The position numbers and the translations under genes are program-made. 64,000 nucleotides of DNA, from assembly GCF_036347135.1 (NCBI RefSeq), contig NZ_CP108938.1:4712001-4776000 (forward strand), in the 5' to 3' direction. The first letter of the stretch is position 1. Every line of letters begins with the position of its first letter. Origin of the DNA: Streptomyces sp. NBC_00775. Its GTDB lineage: Bacteria > Actinomycetota > Actinomycetes > Streptomycetales > Streptomycetaceae. Shown in pieces: positions 17,486 to 29,642 of this stretch. Under the pieces are notes generated by a model. It did no database searches, was not told where the DNA came from, and saw nothing but the letters and a program-made list of their open reading frames with translations.

Positions 17486-18139
17486 ATGGCAGAGACGATC
17501 GACCCCGCAGAAACGGGCGGGAGGCGCGAGCGCAAGAAGGCCGCCACCCGACAGGCGATCGCCGACACCGCGCTGCGGCTGTTCCTGGAACGCGGCTACG
17601 AGCAGGTGGGCGTCCGCGAGATCGCCGAGGTCGCTGACGTGTCGGTGTCGACCCTGTTCAACTACTTCCCCCAGGGCAAAGAGGCGCTGGTCTTCGACGA
17701 GGACGCCCGCAACGAGGCCGCCCTGGTCCGAGCGGTCACCGACCGGCCGCCGGGCCAGACGGTCCCCCACGCTCTGCGCGCCTACCTCACGGGCTTCGTC
17801 GACTCGGCCTACACCCGAGACCCCCGCTTCGCCGACTTCCAGCGGCTCGTCCAGGAGACCCCGGCCCTGCGCGAGTACTCCCGCGCGATGTGGCTGCGCC
17901 ACGAACACGCTCTGGCCCTCGCTCTCGCCGACCAGACCGGCCGGCCGCACGGCGACCTCATCTGCGCCGCCTACGCCCGGTTCACCCTGGAAATCCTCGC
18001 GTTCGCCGACTCCCGCCCCGACCCCGTCGCCGCCATCGACCAGGCATGTCTCCTGCTCGACCAGGGCTGGACGACCGCGGTCGCCGAATATGACCCCGAA
18101 TCCGGCGGACCCGCCACTGCCCCCTCCCCAACCCCATAG
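17486..18139 (+). CDS. TetR-family repressor
   Basis: Encodes 217 aa. The N-terminal TetR HTH spans about 20-65 (RQAIADTALRLFLERGYEQV, then IAEVADVSVSTLFNYFPQGK). The C-terminal ligand domain is typical of the AcrR-type group. It is divergently arranged with the TetX-like monooxygenase, so it most likely represses that gene and itself until an inducer binds. GAAGG ends only one base before the ATG, so a leaderless transcript is more likely than normal initiation. Confidence 0.85.
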   Translation: MAETIDPAETGGRRERKKAATRQAIADTALRLFLERGYEQVGVREIAEVADVSVSTLFNYFPQGKEALVFDEDARNEAALVRAVTDRPPGQTVPHALRAYLTGFVDSAYTRDPRFADFQRLVQETPALREYSRAMWLRHEHALALALADQTGRPHGDLICAAYARFTLEILAFADSRPDPVAAIDQACLLLDQGWTTAVAEYDPESGGPATAPSPTP

Positions 18140-18177
18140 GGCTGCGATTGGCCGCAGCTCGATTTCGAGGACGACCT

Positions 18178-18450
18178 ATGGGCGTTCTACTTAGACGCCT
18201 GCGGGTTCAAGCCGACGAACGCACCCTGCAGCGGATCACGCTCAGCCCCAGCCGGGCTCTGGTGTACCCGCGCAGGCACGACACCCTCGGCCAACTCGCA
18301 GCCGGCTTCGGCATCTCCGTCGGCACCGCCCACGCCTACACGGCCGCGGTAATCCACCTGCTCGCCAGCCGCGCGCCCGGCCTATTGCGCGCCCTGACCG
18401 CGGCCCGTACCCACGGAATCATCCGGATCTGCGAACGCCAGGCCCCAGCC
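18178..18450 (+). pseudogene. IS5/IS4-type transposase remnant (N-terminal part only)
   Basis: The frame encodes a fragment resembling the N-terminal HTH region of DDE_Tnp_4-type transposases: DTLGQLAAGFGISVGTAHAY followed by an Ala/Leu-rich helix with ALTAARTHG. The DDE catalytic domain is absent, because the frame runs directly into the 3' end of oat2. The start is uncertain; ATG 18178 is in frame. It lies between tetR and oat2 and suggests that the preceding tetX/tetR pair was brought in or rearranged by an insertion sequence. No terminal inverted repeats were found. Confidence 0.6.
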
Positions 18451-18451
18451 G

Positions 18452-19663
18452 TCAGGTGGTGTACTCCGAGTTCAGCCGCACATACCCCTCGGTGAGGTCG
18501 CAGCCGTAGACAGTGAACGCCCCGTCCGCGATGCCGAGGTCGATGCCGATGATGACCTCGTCGCCCTGAAGGTGCTCGGCGACGGCGGCGCGCAGGGCAT
18601 CCTCGTCGCGGGCGGCGTCCGCACGGGGCGGGTACACCTCCACCGCTCCGAAGCGGATCGTCACCGCGTCCTGGTCGATGTCGGTGTCGTCGGAGCACTT
18701 GCCGATGGCCATGGAGACCCGCCCCCAGTTGGGGTCACTGCCGTGCACCGCGGTCTTCACGAGCGGCGAGTTGACGACGGTCTTGCCCACCCGCTTGGCC
18801 TGCGCAGCGTCACGCGCGCCCGTGACCTGGACCTCGATCAGCTTGCTAGCCCCCTCCCCGTCGCTCGCGATGTCCTTGACGAGGGCGAGCGCGGCCTCGT
18901 ACAGGACCGACTCGAACGCGACGGGATCGACGTCCCCGGCCAGCCCGTTGGCGAACAGCACCGCCGTGTCGCTGGTCGACGTGTCCGTGTCGATGCTCAC
19001 CGCGTTGAACGTCCGGTCCATGACCCGCCGGAAGATCCGGTCCTGCTCGGCGGGGTCGAGCCGCGCGTCGGTGGCGAAGAACGTCAGCAGCGTCGCCATG
19101 TCCGGCTCGATCATGCCGACGCCCTTGGCGATGCCGACGAGCGTCGCGTCCCCGCACCGCAGCCGGACCTCCTTCGGCCGGGTGTCGGTCGTCATGATGG
19201 CGCGGGCGGCACGGTCGAAGCCGCCCTCGGGGAAGGGCCAGGACAGCGACTTGAGGTGCTCACGGATCTGCGGCATCGGGTACTGCCGGCCAATCACCCC
19301 GGTGGAGGCGATGAGGAGTTCACCCTCGGGCACCCCGAGGGTGCGCGCCACGGACTCACGCACCTCGCGCGCGTTGGCCTCGCCCTCCCGCCCGGTCGCG
19401 ACGTTCGCGTTGCGGGCCAGCACCACCACGCCCCGCGCCCGCCCGTCGGCGATCGCGTCCCGGCTCAGCAGGACACTCGGCCCGGCGAACCGGGAGCGAG
19501 TGAACACCGCGCTGACCTGGGCCGGGACCGTGGAGGCCAGCACGGTGAAGTCGTCCCGGCCGTCGTCGGCGAGACCGATCGGCGCGGTGTGCACGACGAA
19601 GCCCCGTGGGGTCGCCTTCTCTTCGGAGTTCTCGGTGTTCTCGGTGACTTCGGAGTCGGACAT
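18452..19663 (-). CDS. oat2: Ornithine acetyltransferase (ArgJ family) of the clavam cluster
   Basis: Encodes 403 aa from ATG 19663, which has GGGAG at 9-nt spacing; the in-frame ATG six bases upstream has only 3-nt spacing. It is an ArgJ/OAT-family Ntn-hydrolase that moves an acetyl group between N-acetylornithine and glutamate and is self-cleaved before a threonine. The cleavage motif EPDMA|TLLTFFATDA places the nucleophile at T191, matching T181 of OAT2 plus ten extra N-terminal residues. The C-terminal YGCDLTEGYVRLNSEYTT matches the clavulanic acid homologue as I remember it. It probably sustains arginine supply for CEAS. The N-terminus carries an acidic repeat (EVTENTENSEE). Confidence 0.9.
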   Translation of the reverse strand: MSDSEVTENTENSEEKATPRGFVVHTAPIGLADDGRDDFTVLASTVPAQVSAVFTRSRFAGPSVLLSRDAIADGRARGVVVLARNANVATGREGEANAREVRESVARTLGVPEGELLIASTGVIGRQYPMPQIREHLKSLSWPFPEGGFDRAARAIMTTDTRPKEVRLRCGDATLVGIAKGVGMIEPDMATLLTFFATDARLDPAEQDRIFRRVMDRTFNAVSIDTDTSTSDTAVLFANGLAGDVDPVAFESVLYEAALALVKDIASDGEGASKLIEVQVTGARDAAQAKRVGKTVVNSPLVKTAVHGSDPNWGRVSMAIGKCSDDTDIDQDAVTIRFGAVEVYPPRADAARDEDALRAAVAEHLQGDEVIIGIDLGIADGAFTVYGCDLTEGYVRLNSEYTT

Positions 19664-19753
19664 GGTCATCGTCTCCCGTCTGCATTACTTCCAGTAGGTC
19701 AGCATATTCATGCATCGCGATCGGAGCGACCCGACCGATCCGAACGCGCCGCA

Positions 19754-19780
19754 ACCCCCTCCCGAACACGGAGAGGGGGT
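19754..19780 (-). terminator. Hairpin between cas2 and oat2
   Basis: An 8-bp stem, ACCCCCTC (19754-19761) with GAGGGGGT (19773-19780), has an 11-nt loop and two more pairs beyond a bulge. It lies in the 145-bp gap between cas2 and oat2 on the - strand, with no T-run. It could attenuate or terminate the ceaS2-cas2 transcript before oat2. Confidence 0.5.
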
Positions 19781-19808
19781 GCGGTCGACCGTACGTGCGA
19801 TGCCGTGG

Positions 19809-20825
<1,017 letters not shown>

Positions 20826-20851
20826 TCACGTCTGTGGGTCGCGTCTGTGGG

Positions 20852-21793
20852 CTATGCCGGGGGGCGATGGGCGCGGGCGTACTGGTAGAGCAGCTCCGCG
20901 CCGATCTCGGTCGCCAGGACGGAGGTGATCCCGGCGTGGTCGTAGAGGGGCGAGACCTCCATCACGTCGAAGCCGACCGGCTTGAGGTCACCGACGCAGC
21001 GCAGCAGCCCGAGGACCTCCCGCGAACTGAGCCCGCCCGGCGCGGGGGTGCCCGTCCCGGGGGCGAACGCCGGGTCGCAGACGTCGATGTCGACCGACAC
21101 GTACACGGGGCGCTGGCCGACCCGCTCCCGGATGAGGGCCGCGGTGCCGGCGACTCCCCGGTCACCGAACTCGTCGGCGGTCACGACGCGTACGCCGTGG
21201 CCGCGGGCGTAGTCCAGCGAGTCCGGCTTGGGGTTGTGGCCGCGGATGCCGATCTGCACCATCGCGGCCGGGTCGATGAGCTTCTCGTCGATGCCGTGCC
21301 GGAAGGGCGTGCCGTGGTGGTACTGGCCGCCGTAGAACGCCGGGTTGGTGTCGGAGTGGGCGTCCAGGTGGACGACGGCGACCGGGCCGTGCTGTTCGGC
21401 GACGGCGCGCAGGGCCGCCACGGTCAGCGAGTGGTCGCCGCCGAGCATCATGAAGGCGGCGTTGTGCTTCAGCAGCTCCGCCAGGTGCCGCTGTGCCGTC
21501 TCGATGGCGATGTTCATGTCGAACGGGGTCAGATCGATGTCGCCGCCGTCGACGCAGTTGATGAGGTCGAAGGTGCCGGGACCGCGGTCGATACCGACAC
21601 CGTGGATGAGCCCGGACTCGTTGCGGATGGCGCGCGGCCCGAACCGGGCACCAGGCCGGTAGCTGGTCCCGCCGTCGTAGGGAGCGCCGATGACCACGAC
21701 GTCGTAGCCGCGTGGCTCCTGTTCGAGCGGCAGGCGCATGAAGGTGGGGATCTGGGCGTAGCGGGGTGAGACGTGCGAGTCGATGCGTTCCAC
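20852..21793 (-). CDS. pah2: Proclavaminate amidinohydrolase
   Basis: Encodes 313 aa, the length I recall for PAH. It belongs to the arginase/agmatinase superfamily and removes the amidino group of guanidinoproclavaminate as urea. Two-Mn ligands are all present: H121 (GGDHS), D144, H146, D148 (DAHSD), D235 and D237 (DIDVCDP). It lies 62 bp upstream of cas2 and 74 bp downstream of bls2, in pathway order on the same strand. An ordinary agmatinase is the alternative in isolation, but the bls2/cas2 flanks settle the call. Confidence 0.93.
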   Translation of the reverse strand: MERIDSHVSPRYAQIPTFMRLPLEQEPRGYDVVVIGAPYDGGTSYRPGARFGPRAIRNESGLIHGVGIDRGPGTFDLINCVDGGDIDLTPFDMNIAIETAQRHLAELLKHNAAFMMLGGDHSLTVAALRAVAEQHGPVAVVHLDAHSDTNPAFYGGQYHHGTPFRHGIDEKLIDPAAMVQIGIRGHNPKPDSLDYARGHGVRVVTADEFGDRGVAGTAALIRERVGQRPVYVSVDIDVCDPAFAPGTGTPAPGGLSSREVLGLLRCVGDLKPVGFDVMEVSPLYDHAGITSVLATEIGAELLYQYARAHRPPA

Positions 21794-21867
21794 GGCTCAG
21801 TCGCCCTCCGGGGTCTCTACAGCGGTGGTCAGGAACAGGGACAGGAACCCGACGGGGGCGTACGGCC

Positions 21868-23409
21868 TCATGCCGCCCCTCGTTCCAGCCGGTCGGCCAC
21901 CTGCCGCACCACCTCGGCGGTGCTCACCTCGCCCGGGTTCTGGCCGGCCACCACGGTGCGGTCGAAGAGCTCCCGCACCACCTGCTGTTTCGCCGCGTCG
22001 ACCGATCGCTCCGGGACGCCCTCCTCCAGAAGCAGCAGGGAGAAGGAGGAGGTGGTGCCCGACCCCTCGTGGACGCCCAACTTGGGGCGCGTGACGGTCT
22101 GTTCGGGCAGCAGTTCGGCCATCGCGGCGCGCAGCACCCACTTGTCCCGCCCGTAGCGGCGCTTGAGCCCGGCCTCCAGCGAGACGAGCAGGTCGAGCAC
22201 GTCGCGGTCCCAGTAGGGGTGGGTGGACCAGTGGCCGGACAGGGTGGACAGCACCGGCGACATCTCGTTGAGGCCGTCGTAGGTCGCCATGTCGTACGCC
22301 ACAGCCGTGTCCAGGTTCGGCAGCCGGTCCTCGCGGTGCATGCCCGCGAGCGGGATGTCGGCGCCGTACCCGGTCAGGACCCGGCGCGCGGGGCCGTCGA
22401 GGGCGCGGTAGAGCGCGACGAGCGGCAGCAGGTACTCGATGATGTGCGGGTCCTCGGACTCCGCCGCCCAGACCGTGTACGGGAGTTGGCGCAGCAGGTC
22501 GGCGGTGGGGACGGTGATCTCCCGGTGCCGGGTGCCGAGGTGGTCGGCGACCGCCCGGGCCTGGGCGAACTCGTCGGACACGTCGGTGCCCATCGACAGC
22601 GAGTCGATCGAACCGGCCGCCCGGTGCGCGAGGGCGGCGACCCCGGAGGAGTCGATGCCGCCGGAGAGCACCACCAGCGGCGTACCGCCCGGTGCGATGC
22701 GCGCGCCCACGGCCCGGTCGAGAGCCGTGCGTACGGCTGCCACGGCGTCGTCCTCGTCCATGATCCGGCGGGCCAGGGGCGGGGCCCAGGTGCGGTGGAT
22801 CTCGGCCGTACCGGAGTCGAGGCCGATGTCCATCACGGCGCCGGCGGGCACCTGGTAGACCCCGGGCAGGCCGCGCACCCGGCGGGCGTCGGCGAACGGG
22901 AAGCCCCGTGGACCGCCGTGCCCGGCCAGGGTCTTGGCCTCGGTGGACGCGGTGACCTCGCCGGGGCCCGCGCACACGTACAGCGGGACGGATCCGGCGT
23001 GGTCGCTGGCCAGCAGGACCCGCCGGCCGGTGCTGACGACGGCCGCGAACCGCCCGTTGACGAGGCGGAAGGCGTGCGGGCCGTAGCGGCGCAGCAGGTC
23101 CAGGAGCAGCTGTGCGTCGCCGCCCGGCTGCCCGGCCTTGGGGCCCAGTACGGAGTACAGGTCGTCACGGTTGTAGATCTCACCGGCGATCAGCACGGCG
23201 GTGTCCGTGTCGCGTGCCTGGGCGGAGTCGGGTGGGAGCCCGGGGGCGTGCACCAGGGTCGCGCCGAGGGTCTGCGAGCGCAGGCTCAGTTCGACGCCGG
23301 TGTGGGTGCCCCGGGTGGCGAAGGCGGCCGGGGGGATCCGGCCCCCGCTCGGACGAGCGGAGGCCAGGAAACCGAAGGCCGCGGGAAGGTCCTGGGACTG
23401 GGAGACCAT
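21868..23409 (-). CDS. bls2: Beta-lactam synthetase
   Basis: Encodes 513 aa, identical in length to S. clavuligerus BLS. It is an asparagine-synthetase-B homologue that adenylates carboxyethylarginine and closes the four-membered lactam. The PP-loop SGGIDSS is at 249-255, and the catalytic Y348-E382 dyad and K443 fall at exactly the published numbers. The N-terminus (MVSQSQ) lacks the Cys2 nucleophile of true glutamine amidotransferases, as expected for BLS. ATG 23409 lies 2 bp after the ceaS2 stop; the frame is open further upstream, but that is only the shadow of ceaS2. Confidence 0.94.
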   Translation of the reverse strand: MVSQSQDLPAAFGFLASARPSGGRIPPAAFATRGTHTGVELSLRSQTLGATLVHAPGLPPDSAQARDTDTAVLIAGEIYNRDDLYSVLGPKAGQPGGDAQLLLDLLRRYGPHAFRLVNGRFAAVVSTGRRVLLASDHAGSVPLYVCAGPGEVTASTEAKTLAGHGGPRGFPFADARRVRGLPGVYQVPAGAVMDIGLDSGTAEIHRTWAPPLARRIMDEDDAVAAVRTALDRAVGARIAPGGTPLVVLSGGIDSSGVAALAHRAAGSIDSLSMGTDVSDEFAQARAVADHLGTRHREITVPTADLLRQLPYTVWAAESEDPHIIEYLLPLVALYRALDGPARRVLTGYGADIPLAGMHREDRLPNLDTAVAYDMATYDGLNEMSPVLSTLSGHWSTHPYWDRDVLDLLVSLEAGLKRRYGRDKWVLRAAMAELLPEQTVTRPKLGVHEGSGTTSSFSLLLLEEGVPERSVDAAKQQVVRELFDRTVVAGQNPGEVSTAEVVRQVADRLERGAA

Positions 23410-23411
23410 GA

Positions 23412-25586
<2,175 letters not shown>

Positions 25587-27233
25587 ATGAACCGTTCCGA
25601 TGGCTACGTTGACCACCCGCGGTACGACAGGCGCAGGTCCCGTCGTCGCGCGGTCGTATCAACGTTTGTGGCACTTGCGGCGACTGCGGGAATCGGCTAC
25701 TGGGCCTACAACGCCCTGGTCGGAGACGACGAAGACGACCCACAGGTAGCCGCGGCCACCGGACGGCTGAACACGTTCCTCGACGCATGGGAGGCGGGCG
25801 ACGCCAAGAAGGCGGGCGGGCTGACGGACACGCCGGACAACGCCGAGTCGTTGATCAAATCCGTCATGACGAACCTGAAGCCGTCGAAGACGGAGATCAC
25901 CGCCGGCGCCGGGAAGCGGGAAGCGGAAGGGGAAGTAGAGATTCCGTTCACCGTGAAGATGTCCCTTTCCGGGGCGGGCGATTACCAGTGGGATTCGAAA
26001 GCGGAGCTCGTCGAGAAGAGCGGGCGCTGGACCGTTGAATTCCATACACCACTGATTCACCCGGCGATGGTTCCGGGACAGACCCTCGCCCTGGAGTCGC
26101 GGGAGCGAGCCGCCGTCCTCGACAAGAATGGCGACGAGCTCCAGTCCGCTTCTCTCGTGGGCGCCGTCGACCCCAAGACCGGCAAAGGGATCTCCGGCCT
26201 CCAGGCCCGCTACGACAAGCAGCTCGCCGGTGGCGGGGGCAAGGCCCAGTCGGTCGTGATCCTGGAACGCCAGAGCGGCCGCGTCGTCAAACAGCTCACC
26301 GGCTCGGGAAGCAGCACGGGCAAGCCGGTGAAGACCACGATCGACCCGAAGGTGCAGGAAGCCGCCGCCGAAGCACTCGACGGAGTGAAGAAGAACGCGG
26401 CCATCGTCGCCATCGACCCGAGCAACGGCCACATCCTGGCCGCGGCCAACATGCCCTCCGGCATGAACCGCGCCCTGGAGGGCCGTTACCCGCCCGGCTC
26501 CACCTTCAAGGTCGTCACCTCCGCCGCCCTGCTGAAGCAGGGGATGCGCCCCACCGACCGGGCGGACTGCCCCAAGTTCGCCTACGTCAACGGCCAGCGC
26601 TTCGAGAACCAGAACCAGTTCGTGCTGCCGTCGGGATCGACCTTCAGGGACGCCTTCGCCAAGTCCTGCAACACGTTCTTCGTCGGCGCCCGCGGGAAGC
26701 TGTCGAACACCGCCCTGCACGACACGGCGGAGGCCTTCGGGATCGGCGGCTCGTGGGACGTGGGCACCACGACGTACGACGGAAGCATCCCGGTCACGGA
26801 AAGCGACAACGACAAGGCCGCCTCCACCATCGGACAGGCCAGGCTCCAGGCGTCGCCGCTGGTCATGGCCTCGATCGCGGCCACGGTGAAGGAGGGCGAG
26901 TTCAAGCAGCCCGTCCTGGTGCCCGACGCCGTGAAGAAGAAGTACGAGGCCCCCTCACGACTCGACGCGAACGTGGTCGGCAACCTGCGCGAGATGATGC
27001 GCGCGACCGTCACCTACGGCGCCGGCTGGGCCCTCAAGGACCTGCCCGGCGAACCCCACGCCAAGACGGGCACCGCCGAGTTCGGCAAGGAGACCCCGCC
27101 GCGCACCCACGCCTGGATGATCGGCTACCAGGGCGACCGTGAGATCGCCTGGTCGGTCCTCCTGGAGGACGGCGGGTCGGGCGGATCCGACGCGGGCCCC
27201 ATCGCGGCGAAGTTCCTCAAGAACCTCAACTGA
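25587..27233 (+). CDS. pcbR: Class B penicillin-binding protein, PcbR-like
   Basis: Encodes 548 aa. An N-terminal membrane anchor (about 21-44) is followed by an NTF2-like MecA_N domain (about 55-165) and a transpeptidase domain: S305-T-F-K308 (SxxK), S360-C-N362 (SxN) and K493-T-G495. The MecA_N plus transpeptidase layout is that of low-affinity PBPs. In S. clavuligerus a PBP gene, pcbR, borders ceaS2 and contributes to beta-lactam tolerance; here the PBP is in the equivalent place, divergent from ceaS2. The probable role is self-protection or peptidoglycan synthesis when beta-lactams are made. The ribosome site before ATG 25587 is weak. Confidence 0.78.
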   Translation: MNRSDGYVDHPRYDRRRSRRRAVVSTFVALAATAGIGYWAYNALVGDDEDDPQVAAATGRLNTFLDAWEAGDAKKAGGLTDTPDNAESLIKSVMTNLKPSKTEITAGAGKREAEGEVEIPFTVKMSLSGAGDYQWDSKAELVEKSGRWTVEFHTPLIHPAMVPGQTLALESRERAAVLDKNGDELQSASLVGAVDPKTGKGISGLQARYDKQLAGGGGKAQSVVILERQSGRVVKQLTGSGSSTGKPVKTTIDPKVQEAAAEALDGVKKNAAIVAIDPSNGHILAAANMPSGMNRALEGRYPPGSTFKVVTSAALLKQGMRPTDRADCPKFAYVNGQRFENQNQFVLPSGSTFRDAFAKSCNTFFVGARGKLSNTALHDTAEAFGIGGSWDVGTTTYDGSIPVTESDNDKAASTIGQARLQASPLVMASIAATVKEGEFKQPVLVPDAVKKKYEAPSRLDANVVGNLREMMRATVTYGAGWALKDLPGEPHAKTGTAEFGKETPPRTHAWMIGYQGDREIAWSVLLEDGGSGGSDAGPIAAKFLKNLN

Positions 27234-27467
27234 CCCAGGGCTGCCACCAGCCAGCAGGCCATCAGGAGATCGACCCATCCGCGACCGGAGCAACGGTCAC
27301 GGAGCACTTGTGAACCGACGGTACGGGGGACAGCAGCCGCACGATTCGACGAAGCGTCACCGGGAGCGGCCCAGCCGCGCCGCGGGTGGCGGTTCCCCTC
27401 CGTACCCGTCAACACCTCAACGCCTGTTGGGCGACGGCTTGATTCACACATACAAGGGGGAACCGTC

Positions 27468-28277
27468 TTGAACAGCAGGACCAGCCTGACGATCCAGCTT
27501 CTTGGCCCCGTGACCCTGTTGAGAGACGACGTTCCGATACCCGTCCGGGGTCAGCGGCAGCGACGTTTCCTCGCTTCCTTGGCGCTGAAGCCCGGACAGG
27601 TCACCACCAAGGAAGCGATCATCGAGGACTCGTGGGACGGCGAGCCGCCGCTGACCGTCTCCGGCCAGCTGCAGACCTCGGCCTGGATGATCCGTACGGC
27701 CCTGGCCGAAGCGGGGCTCACCCGCGACGCGCTCGGCTCGCACGCCCTCGGCTACGAGCTCCGGGTCCCCGCCGACCGTATCGACGTGTTCGTCTTCCGC
27801 GACGCGGTACGGCACGTCCGCGAGCTGCACGCCCGCGGACAGTTCCAGCTCGCCTCCGAGCGCCTCGACGGCGCGCTGGCCATGTGGCGGGGCGCGGCCC
27901 TCACCGACGTCACCTCGGCCCGGCTGCGGATGAAGGGGGAAGGGCTGGACCGCGAGCGCACGTCGGCCGCCGAGCTACGCGCGCTGATCGACGTCGGCCT
28001 CGGGCACTACGGCGAGGCGATCTCCCAGCTGTCGGAGCTCGTCGACCACGACCCGCTGCGCGAGGACCTGTACGCCGGCCTGATGAAGGCCTACTACGGC
28101 GAGGGCCGCCAGGCCGACGCGATCCGGGTCTTCCACCGGGCGAAGGAGATCCTGCGCGAGCAGATCGGCATCAACCCGGGAGCGCGGCTGAGGGAACTGA
28201 TGCAGGCCATCCTCCAGCAGGACGAACAGCTTCTGAGGTCGACCGGGGTTCCGCTGGCGGGCGACCGGGTGTCCTGA
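27468..28277 (+). CDS. ccaR: CcaR-like SARP transcriptional activator
   Basis: Encodes 269 aa from a TTG start (27468) with AAGGGGG at 27454-27460; the conserved LLGPVTLL motif begins at residue 11, so no later start is tenable. An N-terminal winged helix (about 8-100, including RGQRQRRFLASLALKPGQV and SGQLQTSAWMIR) is followed by a BTAD domain (about 105-260), the standard small-SARP build. CcaR activates both cephamycin C and clavulanic acid genes in S. clavuligerus; the sequence reads like a close relative. It stands 234 bp downstream of the PBP and a hairpin follows it. I see no in-frame TTA codon in the gene. Confidence 0.8.
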   Translation: MNSRTSLTIQLLGPVTLLRDDVPIPVRGQRQRRFLASLALKPGQVTTKEAIIEDSWDGEPPLTVSGQLQTSAWMIRTALAEAGLTRDALGSHALGYELRVPADRIDVFVFRDAVRHVRELHARGQFQLASERLDGALAMWRGAALTDVTSARLRMKGEGLDRERTSAAELRALIDVGLGHYGEAISQLSELVDHDPLREDLYAGLMKAYYGEGRQADAIRVFHRAKEILREQIGINPGARLRELMQAILQQDEQLLRSTGVPLAGDRVS

Positions 28278-28303
28278 GCCGATCAGGAGTCCTCCCTCTG
28301 TGA

Positions 28304-28340
28304 CGTCCCTTGACCGGCGCAGCGCGTCGGTCACGGGACG
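28304..28340 (+). terminator. Hairpin terminator after the CcaR-like gene
   Basis: A thirteen-position stem (28304-28316 with 28328-28340) has one internal mismatch and an 11-nt GC-rich loop that can itself pair. It lies 27 bp downstream of the SARP stop. There is no T-tract, as is common in Streptomyces. Confidence 0.6.
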
Positions 28341-28530
28341 CGCGACGCGGTACGCAGGACACGGGACCCGGAACGCCACAGGCCGAGGGAGCACCTGCGC
28401 CGCGCACGGCACCGTCCCTGATGCCGCCCCACCCGCGACACCGGCCCCAATGACCGAAAATCACCCCATACGTCATCACCTGCCGTAGCGTTCCTCGCAC
28501 TCAAGGTCGTCAAAGAGAGCGTGGCAGCAC

Positions 28531-29529
28531 ATGGCCGGGCGACGTACGGTCCTCAAGGGAGTCCTGGCGGCATCGGGTGCGGCGGCGTCCGCGACCGCAC
28601 TGGTCGGAGCGGCATCGACGAGCCGGCGGGGCGCGCCCTACGCCACCCGGGTGCAGATGCGCTGGCTGGGCGTCTCCGGCTGGGAGATCGTCATCGACGG
28701 CCGCCGCAGCATCCTCTTCGACCCGTATCTGAGCCGTATGCCCTACCGGAACGCCAAGGGCGCCCTCGACCCCCGGCTGCCCCTGCGGCTCGACCGGGCG
28801 GCGGTGGAACGGGTGGCCGCCCGGCACCTCACCGGCCCACCCGAGCTCATCCTGGTCAGCCACGGCCACTTCGATCACGTGGCGGACGTCCCGCAGCTCC
28901 TGGCGCGCCCCGCCTGGGAGAAGCACCGTGTCCGGGCGATGTGCGACGAGACCGTACGTCATCTGCTGAGCGCCATGGACACACCCCGCACCCGCCTGGA
29001 CGATGTGATTCAGGTCAAGGGCGGCGAGTACCTCCAGTTCGACGGATACACCGTGGAGGTCTTCCGCAGCCTGCACAGCCAGCAGCCCGACCACGGCTAC
29101 TTCGCCCCGGGCCACAAGACCGTCCCGCCCCGGCGCCCCACCGTCCTGGGCGACCTGGTCGAGGGCGACACGCTCGCCTACCAGCTGACCGTGGACGGCG
29201 GCCCGAGCATCCTGCTCATGGGCGCGAGCAACTTCGCCGAGCGGGAACTGTCCGGCATCCGCCCCGACATCGCGGCGATCGCGATGACCTCCCACTCGGC
29301 GCTCCACCGCTACGTCGAGCGCCTCCTCGCCGCCATCGGCAACCCCTCCCTCCTCATCCCCACCCACCACGACGACATGACCACCCCGCTCACCGACGCC
29401 CCGTCCCTCCTGGCGGCGGCCACCCCCACCACGGCGGCCAAGGAACTCGACGCCGCCTCCGCCCCCGCCTCCCGCGTCCTCAGCCCCCAGCACCTGAGGG
29501 CCGTGGACGTCACGGCGGCGCTGGCCTAG
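28531..29529 (+). CDS. Tat-exported metallo-beta-lactamase-fold hydrolase
   Basis: Encodes 332 aa. The N-terminus MAGRRTVLKGVLAASGAAAS is a twin-arginine signal with a hydrophobic core, so the protein should be folded before export. The catalytic domain is an MBL fold of the UlaG-like type: SHGHFDH gives H111, H113, D115 and H116, and the late THHDDM segment carries a further metal-side histidine. This group includes lactonases and phosphodiesterases, not classical class B beta-lactamases. It lies 253 bp after the CcaR-like gene. Whether it belongs to the beta-lactam locus is open; an extracellular hydrolase here could act on cell-wall or antibiotic substrates. Confidence 0.75.
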   Translation: MAGRRTVLKGVLAASGAAASATALVGAASTSRRGAPYATRVQMRWLGVSGWEIVIDGRRSILFDPYLSRMPYRNAKGALDPRLPLRLDRAAVERVAARHLTGPPELILVSHGHFDHVADVPQLLARPAWEKHRVRAMCDETVRHLLSAMDTPRTRLDDVIQVKGGEYLQFDGYTVEVFRSLHSQQPDHGYFAPGHKTVPPRRPTVLGDLVEGDTLAYQLTVDGGPSILLMGASNFAERELSGIRPDIAAIAMTSHSALHRYVERLLAAIGNPSLLIPTHHDDMTTPLTDAPSLLAAATPTTAAKELDAASAPASRVLSPQHLRAVDVTAALA

Positions 29530-29642
29530 GACCCGTCTCCTCGACGGCTCCGAACTTTCTGTTGCCGGTGAGCGGGTTCATGCTGGGAACAGCACCTCCG
29601 CGTTCTTCGGCCGGAGTGCGCCACACGTACCCGGAGGGCGCC

